A stretch of 64,000 nucleotides of DNA from Gordonia sediminis (GTDB lineage Bacteria > Actinomycetota > Actinomycetes > Mycobacteriales > Mycobacteriaceae). Of this stretch, positions 44,021 through 52,632 are shown one piece after another. Numbering within the stretch: the first letter of the stretch is position 1; the number at the start of each line of letters is the position of its first letter. The notes beneath the pieces were generated by a model that was not told the origin of the DNA, ran no database searches, and saw nothing but the letters and a program-made list of their open reading frames with translations. The stretch covers positions 1,184,424-1,248,423 of the forward strand of contig RZUM01000001.1 of assembly GCA_004193205.1 (NCBI GenBank), read 5' to 3'. Position numbers and translations under genes: made by a program.

Positions 44021-46342
44021 ATGACCGCACCGATCCCCGGCTCGGAGATCTTCTCGAGCCGCCCCCTCGATCCCGAAGCGCTCAGCCGCGCCGTCGGCGC
44101 CACCGTGCCGCTGCACACCGTCACCCAGGAGCAGATCGACGCCGTCGACCCGCTGACCTACGAGGTCATCCGCCACCGCCTGTGGTCGGTGACCGACGAG
44201 ATGGGTGAGGCCCTCAAGCGGATGTCCGGCTCGCCAATTGTGACCGACGCCAACGACTTCGACTTCGCCGTCAGTGACGAGGTGGGCCAAGAGGTCCAGG
44301 TGGGCCTCTACAACACCATGCTCGTCGGCGCCGTCGACCTGGCCATCTACTGGACCCTGGAGAACCGGTCGGAGAACCCCGGCATCGCCGACGGCGACAT
44401 GTTCCTGTGCAACGACCCGTGGGTGGGTGGTGGCCTACACCAGAGCGACGTCATTGTCTATCAGCCGATCTTCCACGAGGGCAAGCTCTTTGCGTGGACC
44501 AGCGCCATCTGCCACGAGCCCGATCTCGGCGGCTCCGGCCTCGGCTCGTTCGACCCGGCCGCCAAGGACGTGTTCTCCGAGTCGGTGCCCACGCCGCCGA
44601 TCAAGGTCGTGCGCGACCACGTACTGCAACGCGACGTCGCCGACGCGTGGACCCGACGCTCGCGCGTCCCGATGCTGGTCGGCCTCGACCTGCGCGCCAA
44701 GATCGGCGCAAACACCGTGGGCCGCAACCGACTTCTCGCGGTGGTCGAGCAGTACGGCGCCGACACGGTCAAGGCCGTGATGAAGCGCATGATGAACGAC
44801 GCCGAGTCGCGGCTGCGGTCCAAGCTGAGCGGACTGCCCGATGGCACCTGGCGGGCCACCGGCTACCAGGACCAGTCGTCCGTCGGCGACCGCGGGGTAC
44901 ACAAGATCACCGTCGCCATGACCAAGTCCGACGACCGCCTCACCTTCGACTTCACTGGCACCGATCCGCAGACCGGCGTCATCAACTGCACCTACGCCGG
45001 CATGCGCGGTGGGGTGATGCTCGCGCTGCTGCCCATCCTTGCGGGCGACATCCCTTGGGCAGCAGGCGGACTCATGCGCTGCTTCGAGCTGGTGTCCGAG
45101 GAGGGCACGATCAACAACGCCACCTTCCCGGCGGCGGTCAGCCGCGGTCCGATCGGGCCGGCGTGGCTCACCGGCAACCTGATCGCGGAATGTCTGGCGC
45201 AGATGCTCGATCGTGACATCGAACTCGGCAAGAACGTGCAGGCCTCGTGCTGCGGCACCTGGGACACCGCGATCGTCGCCGGACTCGACGAGCGCGGCGA
45301 ACAACCCGCACCGTTCCTGAACATCGTGATGGAGCCGATGGCGGGCGGCTACGGCGCTCGGCCGGTGGCCGACGGCATGGACACCGGCGGTCTGTTCTGC
45401 ATCCCGATGGGCCGGATTCCCGACACCGAGATGACCGAGTTCCTCTACCCACTCCTGACCCTGTGGCGGCGCGAAGAACCCGACTCGGGCGGCCCCGGCC
45501 GCATGCGCGGCGGCGTGAGCGCCTCGCTCGCGGTCACCCCGTACGGCAGCAGCCTGCCGATGGGCCTGGTGTTCGCGTCGGCCGGAAAAGCCGTGGCGCA
45601 GAACGGCGGTCTCGCCGGCGGCCTCCCCGGCAACACCGGCCTGGAGATCCTCGCCCGCGATTCCGGTGTGCAAGAACTACTTTCGTCGGGCCGGTTGCCC
45701 GGCGACCTCGACGACCTCGACGGCACACGGGAGATCGGCGCCTGCTACGCGGAGAGCTACCTGGCACCGGGCGAGGTGCTGTACATGCACTGGCAGGGCG
45801 GCGGCGGTTACGGCGACCCGGTGCGCCGCGATCCGGCGGCGGTCGGCCGTGACGTCACCAACGGCAAGGTGACCGTCGAGGGTGCGCGCGCCAACTACGG
45901 TGTGGTGATCGCCGACGGCGAGGTCGACGAGACCGGCACCGCCGAGCTGCGGGCCGGCATCCTGGACACGCGCCGCGAGCGGTCGGAGATCCCGGTGTCC
46001 CAGGAGGCGACGGTGGACCTGACCCACGCCCGACGGATCGACGACAACTTGTCCGAGGTCCGCATCGGCGACGCCCGCGTGATCGCCTGTGCGCATTGCG
46101 GACGCCTGCTCGGCGACACCAAGTCCGGCAAGCTGGCGCTGGCCCGCTACGAGGGACCCTCGAGCGAGGCCGGACCGCAGGTGACCTCGGCCGCTTCGGA
46201 GTACGTCGACGCCGACATCGTGTTCCGCCAGCAGTGCTGCCCCGGTTGCTGGTCGGCGGTGTACTCCGGTGTGGTGCCGGCCGATCACCCCGACCACGTG
46301 GGCGAGCTGACCGAGCTCCTGGCCGCGGCGCCGGTCGACTGA
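44021..46342 (+). CDS. hydantoinase subunit B fused to an acetone-carboxylase-gamma-like zinc ribbon
   Basis: A 773-residue protein, longer than a plain HyuB. The main part is standard HyuB (ADGDMFLCNDPWVGGGLHQS, cut to DMFLCNDPWVGGGLHQSD; then FPAAVSRGPIGPAWLTGNL). The last 100 residues hold two cysteine pairs, C690-x2-C693 (ACAHCGRLLG) and C740, C743 (QCCPGCWSAV), resembling the small gamma subunit of acetone carboxylase. In that enzyme family three subunits convert a ketone and bicarbonate to a 3-keto acid. A fused gamma-like tail therefore favours a carboxylase over a simple lactamase, as an inference. The next gene starts 17 bases downstream. Confidence 0.88.
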   Translation: MTAPIPGSEIFSSRPLDPEALSRAVGATVPLHTVTQEQIDAVDPLTYEVIRHRLWSVTDEMGEALKRMSGSPIVTDANDFDFAVSDEVGQEVQVGLYNTMLVGAVDLAIYWTLENRSENPGIADGDMFLCNDPWVGGGLHQSDVIVYQPIFHEGKLFAWTSAICHEPDLGGSGLGSFDPAAKDVFSESVPTPPIKVVRDHVLQRDVADAWTRRSRVPMLVGLDLRAKIGANTVGRNRLLAVVEQYGADTVKAVMKRMMNDAESRLRSKLSGLPDGTWRATGYQDQSSVGDRGVHKITVAMTKSDDRLTFDFTGTDPQTGVINCTYAGMRGGVMLALLPILAGDIPWAAGGLMRCFELVSEEGTINNATFPAAVSRGPIGPAWLTGNLIAECLAQMLDRDIELGKNVQASCCGTWDTAIVAGLDERGEQPAPFLNIVMEPMAGGYGARPVADGMDTGGLFCIPMGRIPDTEMTEFLYPLLTLWRREEPDSGGPGRMRGGVSASLAVTPYGSSLPMGLVFASAGKAVAQNGGLAGGLPGNTGLEILARDSGVQELLSSGRLPGDLDDLDGTREIGACYAESYLAPGEVLYMHWQGGGGYGDPVRRDPAAVGRDVTNGKVTVEGARANYGVVIADGEVDETGTAELRAGILDTRRERSEIPVSQEATVDLTHARRIDDNLSEVRIGDARVIACAHCGRLLGDTKSGKLALARYEGPSSEAGPQVTSAASEYVDADIVFRQQCCPGCWSAVYSGVVPADHPDHVGELTELLAAAPVD

Positions 46343-46359
46343 ATCGAGGGAGTGTCGAC

Positions 46360-48048
46360 GTGACTGCAATCAATTGGGACGGGCGGTTGATCCCGTACCC
46401 CGCCGAGCGCGCCGCACGGTATCGGCGCAGCGGTGAGTGGAGCGACGTACCCGTCGGTGGGCGACTGCACGAATCCGCTGTCCGGCACGGGGATCGGATC
46501 GCCCTGATCGCCCACGAGGGGGTCGCGACCTACCGCGAACTCGACGAGCGAACGGACCGGATCGCCGCCGCACTCGGCGATCTCGGCCTCCGACGCCGCG
46601 ACCCCGTGCTCTTCCAGGCGACCAACCGAGCGGCCACCGTGCTGGCCTGGTACGGGTGTCTCAAAGCCGGCCTGATCCCGGTGGCGACGCTCGCTCAGCA
46701 TCGGATGCACGAGATCGGGCACATCAGCCGCAAGGTCGGCGCGAAGGCACACCTGGTGGAGGCCGGACTCGGATTCGACCTCGTCGAGTTCGCCCGCGGC
46801 GTCGCCGACGGCCACCCGACGCTGCGCACGATCCTCACCATCGGAGCGGCAGAACATGCCCCCGGCACGCACCGGATCGAGGACCTCGGCGCCGACGTCG
46901 ACGCGTCGTCGGCCCGGGCGTTCGTCGAGGGCATCGAGGCGCACACCGATCCGGAGGACATCGCGGTCTTCCAGCTCTCGGGTGGAACGACCGGCGTCCC
47001 CAAGGTGATCCCGCGGATTCACGCCGAGTACTGGAACAACGGGGCCCTCTACGCTCAGGCTCTCGGGTGGGGCACCGATACCCGCGTGGCACATATCATT
47101 CCGATCATCCACAATGCTGGGATTTCCTGCGCGCTGCACGCTGCGCACTCGGTCGGCGCCGCCCTGATCCTGGCGAACCCCGATCCCGTAGCCGCTTTCG
47201 CCTTGATGGCCGAGAGCGGGGTGACCGACGTCCTGATCGGGCACGGGCACTATCAGGCGCTCCTGTCGCCCGAGTTCGACCCGGTCCTGCGGACGCTTCG
47301 GGGTGCGGTGCTGTCGGGCGCAAAGGTCCCGGCCGACGTCTTCGGTCGCGTCGATGACGGCGAAAGACATTGGGCGGGGCAGATGTTCGGGATGTCCGAG
47401 GGCATGTTCCTGGTCGGCCGGTCCGACGACCCGGAGTCCGTGCGCCGCACCACCGTCGGCACGCCGATCGCGTCGTCGGACGAGGTGTTGATCCTCGATC
47501 CGGGCAGCGAGACCGAGGTCGCCGACGGCGCCGTCGGTGAGCTCTGCTGCCGGGGTCCCTACACCATCGTCGGATACTTCGATGCGCCGGAATACAATTC
47601 GACGGCATTCACCTCGGATGGGTTCTACCGCACGGGTGATCTCGCTGCAATCCACGTCGTCGACGGTCGGCGCCATGTCTCCATCGAGGGTCGCATCAAG
47701 GACCTGATCAACCGCGGCGGCGAGAAGGTGAACGCCGAGGAGGTCGAGGTCTTGCTGATGAAGCACCGGGACGTCGCGGCAGCCTCGGTGGTGGCCATGC
47801 CCGACCAGCGGTTGGGGGAGCGGGCCTGTGCCTTCCTGGTGTCCGCGACCGGCGTGACCCTCACGATGCCCGAGGTGCAGCAGCACATGGACGTGCTCGG
47901 CGTCGCCAAATACAAGTGGCCCGAACGTCTGGTCTGGGTGTCGGAGCTGCCACGAACCAACGTCGGAAAGATCGACAAGAAGAGTCTCCGCGCCGACGCA
48001 CTCGCGCAGCTGGAGGCCGAATCCATCGCGCAAGGAGTCAACTCATGA
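46360..48048 (+). CDS. aryl-acid AMP ligase (2,3-dihydroxybenzoate-AMP ligase-like)
   Basis: A 562-residue adenylate-forming enzyme of the EntE/DhbE type. The motif FQLSGGTTGVPKVIPRIH is the aryl-acid ligase version of the phosphate loop, MFGMSEGMFL holds the adenine contacts, and the end YKWPERLVWVSELPRTNVGK carries the catalytic lysine. Such enzymes activate benzoate-, salicylate- or picolinate-type acids. The usual partner aryl-carrier protein is absent, so the AMP ester is more likely passed to CoA, as in actinobacterial salicylate degradation. The GTG at 46360 has a GAGGGAG site; its stop overlaps the next start (ATGA). Confidence 0.9.
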   Translation: MTAINWDGRLIPYPAERAARYRRSGEWSDVPVGGRLHESAVRHGDRIALIAHEGVATYRELDERTDRIAAALGDLGLRRRDPVLFQATNRAATVLAWYGCLKAGLIPVATLAQHRMHEIGHISRKVGAKAHLVEAGLGFDLVEFARGVADGHPTLRTILTIGAAEHAPGTHRIEDLGADVDASSARAFVEGIEAHTDPEDIAVFQLSGGTTGVPKVIPRIHAEYWNNGALYAQALGWGTDTRVAHIIPIIHNAGISCALHAAHSVGAALILANPDPVAAFALMAESGVTDVLIGHGHYQALLSPEFDPVLRTLRGAVLSGAKVPADVFGRVDDGERHWAGQMFGMSEGMFLVGRSDDPESVRRTTVGTPIASSDEVLILDPGSETEVADGAVGELCCRGPYTIVGYFDAPEYNSTAFTSDGFYRTGDLAAIHVVDGRRHVSIEGRIKDLINRGGEKVNAEEVEVLLMKHRDVAAASVVAMPDQRLGERACAFLVSATGVTLTMPEVQQHMDVLGVAKYKWPERLVWVSELPRTNVGKIDKKSLRADALAQLEAESIAQGVNS

Positions 48049-49580
48049 AGCTCAACACCATCGCGGTCCTGGGCGGGGGGCCCGGCGGGCTGTATGCTGC
48101 CCGCCTGCTCAAACGCAGCCATCCCGATGCCGACGTGACCGTCTACGAACAGGGCAAGCCGGACACCACATTCGGCTTCGGCGTGGGGCTGGCCTCGCGC
48201 ACCCAGCGCAACCTTCGGGCCGCCGACGCGGCGTCACTCGACGGCATCGTCGCCGCCTCGCGCGCCCACGAGATGTCGATGCGGGTCGGCGACGCCGAGG
48301 TCCGGCTCGCCCACGGTGAGCTGCTCGCGATCGGCCGCGCCACCCTGCTGTCGGTGCTGCAGACCTACGCCCGGGAGGCTGGAGTGAATCTCCGCTTCGG
48401 CGAACGTCATTGCGTCGCGGACCTCGACGGCGCCGACCTCATCGTCGCCGCCGACGGCATCAGCAGTGCGACCCGGACGGCGCTCGCCGACGACTTCGGC
48501 CCGGAGATCATCGAGGGCGACGGCTTATACCTCTGGTGTGGCACCGATTTCGCGCTACCCCGCGCCGTGTTCACGCCGGTGACCACCGAGCACGGCACGT
48601 TTGTGGCGCACGCCTACCCGTACGCCGACGATCGCAGCACCTTCCTGATCGAGACCGACGAACAGACCTGGCGTCGAGCAGGATTCGATGTCTCGACCAA
48701 GGAGACACCGAACGGGGAGAGCGATCAGGTATCCCTCGACTACCTGCAGGAGGCGTTTGCCGACGCGCTGGGAGGCCACCACCTCATCGGTAACCGGACC
48801 AAGTGGACGCGGTTCCGCACGATCCGCTGCCGCAGCTGGCATACCGGCAACGTGGTGCTCCTCGGCGATGCCGCACACACCGCGCACTACTCGATCGGGT
48901 CCGGAACGAAACTCGCCATGGAGGATGCGATCGCGCTCGACGAGTCGATCCTCGCCGCCGGTGACCTCGACGAGGGGCTTACCGCGTACGAGGCGAAGCG
49001 ACGACCCGCCGTCGAGCATCTCCAGGCGATCGCCGAGCGGTCGATGGCATGGTGGGATGCGTTCCCCGAGCGCCTGTCATTGCCGGTCGAGCAGTTGATG
49101 GTCGCGTACATGACACGTGCGGGCAAGGTCACCGTGGAGCGGTTCGCGGAGTCCGCGCCGCAGGTCGCCAACCCCGGACTGTCGGCTTTCGCCGGCGTCC
49201 CGACGGCCGACGTTCCGTCCCCGGCGGCGGTGACGGAGTGGATCCTCGATCAGCCGTTGGTGTTCGGTGAGCATCGGTTCGCGTGCCGCACCGCTCCCGA
49301 CGCACTTCGGACCACCGCCGGAACGACGCTGGTCGACGTCTCGGTCCGGCCCTGGAGTGACGAGGCGACCGCGCTGATCAACGATCTGCCGTCGGCGGCC
49401 GTGTACTGGCTGACCGGCTCCGATGAGCGTGAAGTGACCCTTGATCGTCTCGACGTCGGGGAGCGCATCCGCCGCGCGTCCGGCGCGATCGTCGTCGCCG
49501 AGGTGCCCTCCGGTTTCCGGGCCGATGCCGCAGGGGCGCTCGCCAGCGAGCGTGTCGATCTCGTCGCCTTCACCGGATGA
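48045..49580 (+). CDS. FAD monooxygenase like salicylyl-CoA 5-hydroxylase
   Basis: A 511-residue flavin-dependent hydroxylase. GGGPGGLYAARLLKRSHPD (from residue 10), DLIVAADGISSATR and NVVLLGDAAHTAHYSIGSGT are FAD motifs in the exact form of the salicylyl-CoA 5-hydroxylase/anthraniloyl-CoA monooxygenase group, as are KPDTTFGFGVG and LYLWCGTDF. Those enzymes act on aryl-CoA thioesters, which fits the ligase directly upstream (four-base overlap). The C-terminal 110 residues form a small extra domain without a second reductase domain. Probable role: hydroxylation of the activated aromatic acid. Confidence 0.88.
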   Translation: MKLNTIAVLGGGPGGLYAARLLKRSHPDADVTVYEQGKPDTTFGFGVGLASRTQRNLRAADAASLDGIVAASRAHEMSMRVGDAEVRLAHGELLAIGRATLLSVLQTYAREAGVNLRFGERHCVADLDGADLIVAADGISSATRTALADDFGPEIIEGDGLYLWCGTDFALPRAVFTPVTTEHGTFVAHAYPYADDRSTFLIETDEQTWRRAGFDVSTKETPNGESDQVSLDYLQEAFADALGGHHLIGNRTKWTRFRTIRCRSWHTGNVVLLGDAAHTAHYSIGSGTKLAMEDAIALDESILAAGDLDEGLTAYEAKRRPAVEHLQAIAERSMAWWDAFPERLSLPVEQLMVAYMTRAGKVTVERFAESAPQVANPGLSAFAGVPTADVPSPAAVTEWILDQPLVFGEHRFACRTAPDALRTTAGTTLVDVSVRPWSDEATALINDLPSAAVYWLTGSDEREVTLDRLDVGERIRRASGAIVVAEVPSGFRADAAGALASERVDLVAFTG

Positions 49581-49581
49581 C

Positions 49582-49603
49582 GGACTAGCCTTGGACTAGC
49601 CTT
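49582..49603. repeat. 11-bp tandem repeat before the TetR gene
   Basis: GGACTAGCCTT occurs twice in tandem between the monooxygenase stop and the TetR start. It replaces a normal ribosome binding site region and may reduce translation of the regulator or act as a binding site. Confidence 0.7.
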
Positions 49604-49610
49604 GCCTGCT

Positions 49611-50354
49611 ATGACATCGTCTGACGCCGACCCGGCCGCCCCCGCGCCCAAGCGGCGGGGGCGGCCGAGCGTGCGGCGCGAGCTCGTCGAACGGGAGATC
49701 AAGGAGAACGCGGCACGACTGTTCGCCGAGCGCGGCGTCGCCGGGACGACGCTGCAAGACATCGCCGACGCGACCGGACTGACCCGCCAGGCCGTCTACC
49801 ACTACGTTGCGAACAAGGACGATCTGTTCGCCCAGCTGGTCAGCGAGATCGCCGACCAGCCCGCCCAGGTGCTCCACGAGATCAACTCGATGGCCGATCT
49901 CGCACCTATCGACAAGTTGCGGCGCATGGCGCACTCGCTCGCAGTGAACCAGATGACGAACCCGGATCGGTTCCGGCTGATGATCCGCTCGGAGTCGGAC
50001 CTGCCCGAACACCTGGCCGCGTCGTACTCGGCGAGTCGCCGTCGGGTCCTCAAGGAACTCATCGAAGTGATCGATGCCGGTGTCGCCGACGGAACCTTCC
50101 GGACCGTCAACGCGCGCACCGCGGCCCTCGGCATCATCGGCATGCTCAACTGGATCGCGTGGTGGCACCCGGGCGGCGACGATCAGACTGTCGCCGACGA
50201 CCTCGCCGAGATGGCCGTTCGCATCGTCCGGAGCGATGACCGGGAGCCGCAGTCACCCACCGTCGAGGGGATTCTGGCCAACGTCCGCGTCGAGTTGGAC
50301 GTGATCGAGCGACTCGCCGGCGACGGGAGACCCAACCCTCCGGCTGTACCGTAG
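49611..50354 (+). CDS. TetR-family regulator
   Basis: A 247-residue TetR repressor. After a proline-rich start (APAPKRRGRPSVRR) the DNA-binding domain shows ARLFAERGVAGTTLQDIADA and TGLTRQAVYHYVANKDDLFA. The C-terminal ligand-binding domain is helical and includes MLNWIAWWHPGGDDQTVADD. Placed 30 bases after the monooxygenase gene, it probably senses an aryl-CoA or related intermediate and controls the divergent catabolic operons. ATG 49611 is preferred to the TTG at 49602. Confidence 0.9.
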   Translation: MTSSDADPAAPAPKRRGRPSVRRELVEREIKENAARLFAERGVAGTTLQDIADATGLTRQAVYHYVANKDDLFAQLVSEIADQPAQVLHEINSMADLAPIDKLRRMAHSLAVNQMTNPDRFRLMIRSESDLPEHLAASYSASRRRVLKELIEVIDAGVADGTFRTVNARTAALGIIGMLNWIAWWHPGGDDQTVADDLAEMAVRIVRSDDREPQSPTVEGILANVRVELDVIERLAGDGRPNPPAVP

Positions 50355-50413
50355 ATGGGGCGCGACTCCGGAGGGGCGGCGCGCGGGTGTCATGACCCCT
50401 CGCGGTGCTCTGA

Positions 50414-50775
50414 TCAGCCGAGTTGATCGGCGGGTTGCAGCAGGATCTCGTTGATAACGAGGTGCCGTGGTCGAGTGAGCGCGAAGGTGATGATCTCGGC
50501 AACCTCTTCGGGCTTCACGGTCGCGACGTCGTAGAGCTGCTGGACGCCCGCGCGGGTTGCCTCGTGGGTGATGTGGGTGGGGAGTTCGGTGTCGACGACA
50601 CCGGGCTCGACGAGGGTGACCCGCACGTCGGGAAGCAGCTCCTGCCGCAACGATTCCGACCATCCGTTGATGGCCCTCTTGGTCGCCGCGTACACACCCT
50701 TGCCGGCGCGTGCGGTGCGTCCGGCAACCGAGGAGATGTTGACGATGTCGCCGCCACCGCAGATCACGTCGGCCA
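50414..50775 (-). pseudogene. C-terminal fragment of a short-chain dehydrogenase
   Basis: Only the second half of an SDR remains: GGGDIVNISSVAGRTARAGK, then VYAATKRAINGWSESLRQEL with the catalytic tyrosine and lysine (YxxxK), and EPGVVDTELPTHITHEATR. The N-terminal NAD-binding half is missing. The upstream sequence is a piece of a flavodoxin gene, so a deletion joined the two. The fragment still ends with a normal stop. Confidence 0.85.
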
Positions 50776-50930
50776 CCGTAGTGGTAGTTCTCTTGGGCAC
50801 GCGAGAAGTACAACAGCAGGGTCTTGCCTTCCCGTCCGGCAGGCAAGGTGGTCGACGATCCGACCGGGTCCTCAGTGGTGCTGTTCGCGCACACCACGGT
50901 CAGGCCGGTGACCCCGACAGCGGTGGCCAC
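50776..50930 (-). pseudogene. N-terminal fragment of an exported flavodoxin
   Basis: The segment reads MATAVGVTGLTVVCANSTTE, a lipoprotein- or Tat-like hydrophobic start, followed by KTLLLYFSRAQENYHYGGRR, which matches the first strand and FMN phosphate loop of flavodoxins. It then breaks off into the SDR fragment at about 50775. The start itself may also be damaged, since RRTFLRAAL-like sequence lies just upstream in another frame. Confidence 0.7.
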
Positions 50931-50993
50931 AGAAGCGCAGCCCGCAGAAATGTGCGCCGTCCGATACTCGCGTCGGATTCTCGATCCCGACGG

Positions 50994-51398
50994 TCAGACA
51001 TGGGCGCTCCTCCTGACGGGCCGACGCGGTGGGTTGCTTCGCCGGTGACGGGTGTCGGCGGGCAGAATCGTCGCGACGCAGACCAGCAGCGCAGCGAGGA
51101 GAATCATGCTGCCACCGATGTACGCGTCGACGACGCGTATCTGCAGGGAGGCCACTCCGGCGCGGACGGCAGTCGACATTGCCACTCCCAGGGTGCTGCG
51201 GAGTTGATGGGCAACCCACGCGAGCCCGCTCGACGGCAGCCCGAGCCCGTCCTGGATCTGCGGCAGGCCGGTGAAGATGATCGAGTTGTCCAGCACGATC
51301 ATGAAATAGCTGGTCAGCACGATCGCCAGCGTCGCACCCGGCCGCGCGCCGGGGCTGACGCGATGTACAGGGGGAGACGCGGTCGTCATCATCTGCAC
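50994..51398 (-). pseudogene. MFS transporter with a large internal deletion
   Basis: The 134-residue frame starts like a DHA2-type drug transporter (ATLAIVLTSYFMIVLDNSII, FTGLPQIQDGLGLPSSGLAW) and then jumps directly to its last part (AHQLRSTLGVAMSTAVRAGV, GGSMILLAALLVCVATILPA). About ten membrane segments are missing, although the frame is kept. It cannot form a transporter. Confidence 0.82.
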
Positions 51399-51499
51399 GT
51401 ATCCAGTTCACCGATGATCACGTATGCGTGACAGTGACCGGTTTTCCATGTACTGGCAGTACACCCCGGGCGGACCGTCATCGTCGTGGCGTGGTCGGC

Positions 51500-52393
51500 A
51501 TGAGTCACCGCACCGACGTCAGCGAGTTCCTCTGAACTCGCCGCGACCGCATCACCCCGGAACAGGCCGGGATCATCGGTGGCGGACGGCGTCGCGTGAA
51601 GGGATTGCGCCACGAAGAGGTGGCAATGCTCGCCGGTGTCAGTGTGGACTACTTCGCGAAGATGGAGCGCGGCGATCTGCGTGGGGTGTCACCACAAGTG
51701 GTGGACAGCGTCGCACGTGCCCTCCACCTCGACGACGCCGAGCTCGACCACTTCCACGATCTCGTCCGTGCAGCCGAGCCGCTGCCTCCACGTCAGCGGA
51801 AACGCCCTGCGAACACCGCGATCCGTCCAAGTCTGCAACGATTCATCGACGCGGTGACCGGGGCGCCGGTAATGGTGCGTAATCGTCGTATGGATTTCGT
51901 CTCCGCGAATCCGTTGGGCCGCGCCCTCTATTCGCCCGTGCTGGCGGACCCGTCGAACCAGAACAACACGGCCCGGTTCGTCTTTCTCAATCCCGACTCG
52001 CGCAACTTCTTTCCCGACTGGGAACAGGGTGCCGACGACATCGTGGCGACGCTGCGCACCTACGCGGGCGCCAATCCTCATGACTCCGGACTCACTCAGC
52101 TCATCGGCGAACTGGTCACGCGGAGTGACACTTTCCGGATGCGGTGGGCCGCGCACAATGTGCGACATCATCGGGCGGGCATCAAGCGGATTCGTCACCC
52201 CAACGTGGGTGACCTCGAATTTACCTACGAAGCGATGGAATTACCGTCGTACCCCGATCTGTTCATGTTCGCCTACACCGCCGAACCGGGAAGTCCGACC
52301 GAGGAGCGGATCAAGCTCCTGGGTAGCCTCGCCGTGAGCGACCCAAACCCATCGGCCGAATCAACGAGTCTCATAGCTGGAGAGGGCATCTGA
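51500..52393 (+). pseudogene. XRE/MmyB-type regulator with an early nonsense codon
   Basis: From the ATG at 51500 the frame reads MSHRTDVSEFL, a TGA at 51533-51535, then TRRDRITPEQAGIIGGGRRR and a complete regulator: helix-turn-helix (LRHEEVAMLAGVSVDYFAKM) and the MmyB-like ligand domain (RNRRMDFVSANPLGRALYSP). Relatives have arginine at the stop position (FLRTRR), so CGA to TGA is likely. Translation could restart at the GTG at 51596, but the first helix of the DNA-binding domain would be lost. It lies divergent to the remnants of an MFS, a flavodoxin and an SDR, which are typical targets of this family. Confidence 0.82.
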
Positions 52394-52433
52394 GGTTGTT
52401 CTTGGCGAAGGTCATGCTGCGCAATGAACTCGC

Positions 52434-52556
52434 GTGGACGATCAGGTCCTCGACCGGATCGACGAACACGTCGCACCAGGGGTCACATTGAACCCCGACG
52501 ACAGCTACGGAACGCATGCGCTTGGCGTGAAAGCACGGCGTCGGCGATTAAATTAA
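52434..52556 (+). pseudogene. C-terminal fragment of an aldo/keto reductase
   Basis: Forty residues, VDDQVLDRIDEHVAPGVTLN then PDDSYGTHALGVKARRRRLN, match the usual end of aldo/keto reductases (a helix with LDRIDEIVAPG and a short tail). Nothing of the barrel is present upstream, where the helix-turn-helix gene ends 40 bases before. It is the remnant of a neighbour lost by deletion. Confidence 0.7.
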
Positions 52557-52632
52557 TTCGGCCACGCCGTGCCTATGACAGTCGCGTAACACCCTGTATG
52601 CCAGGTACGCCCGCATCGGTCGACGATGTGCG

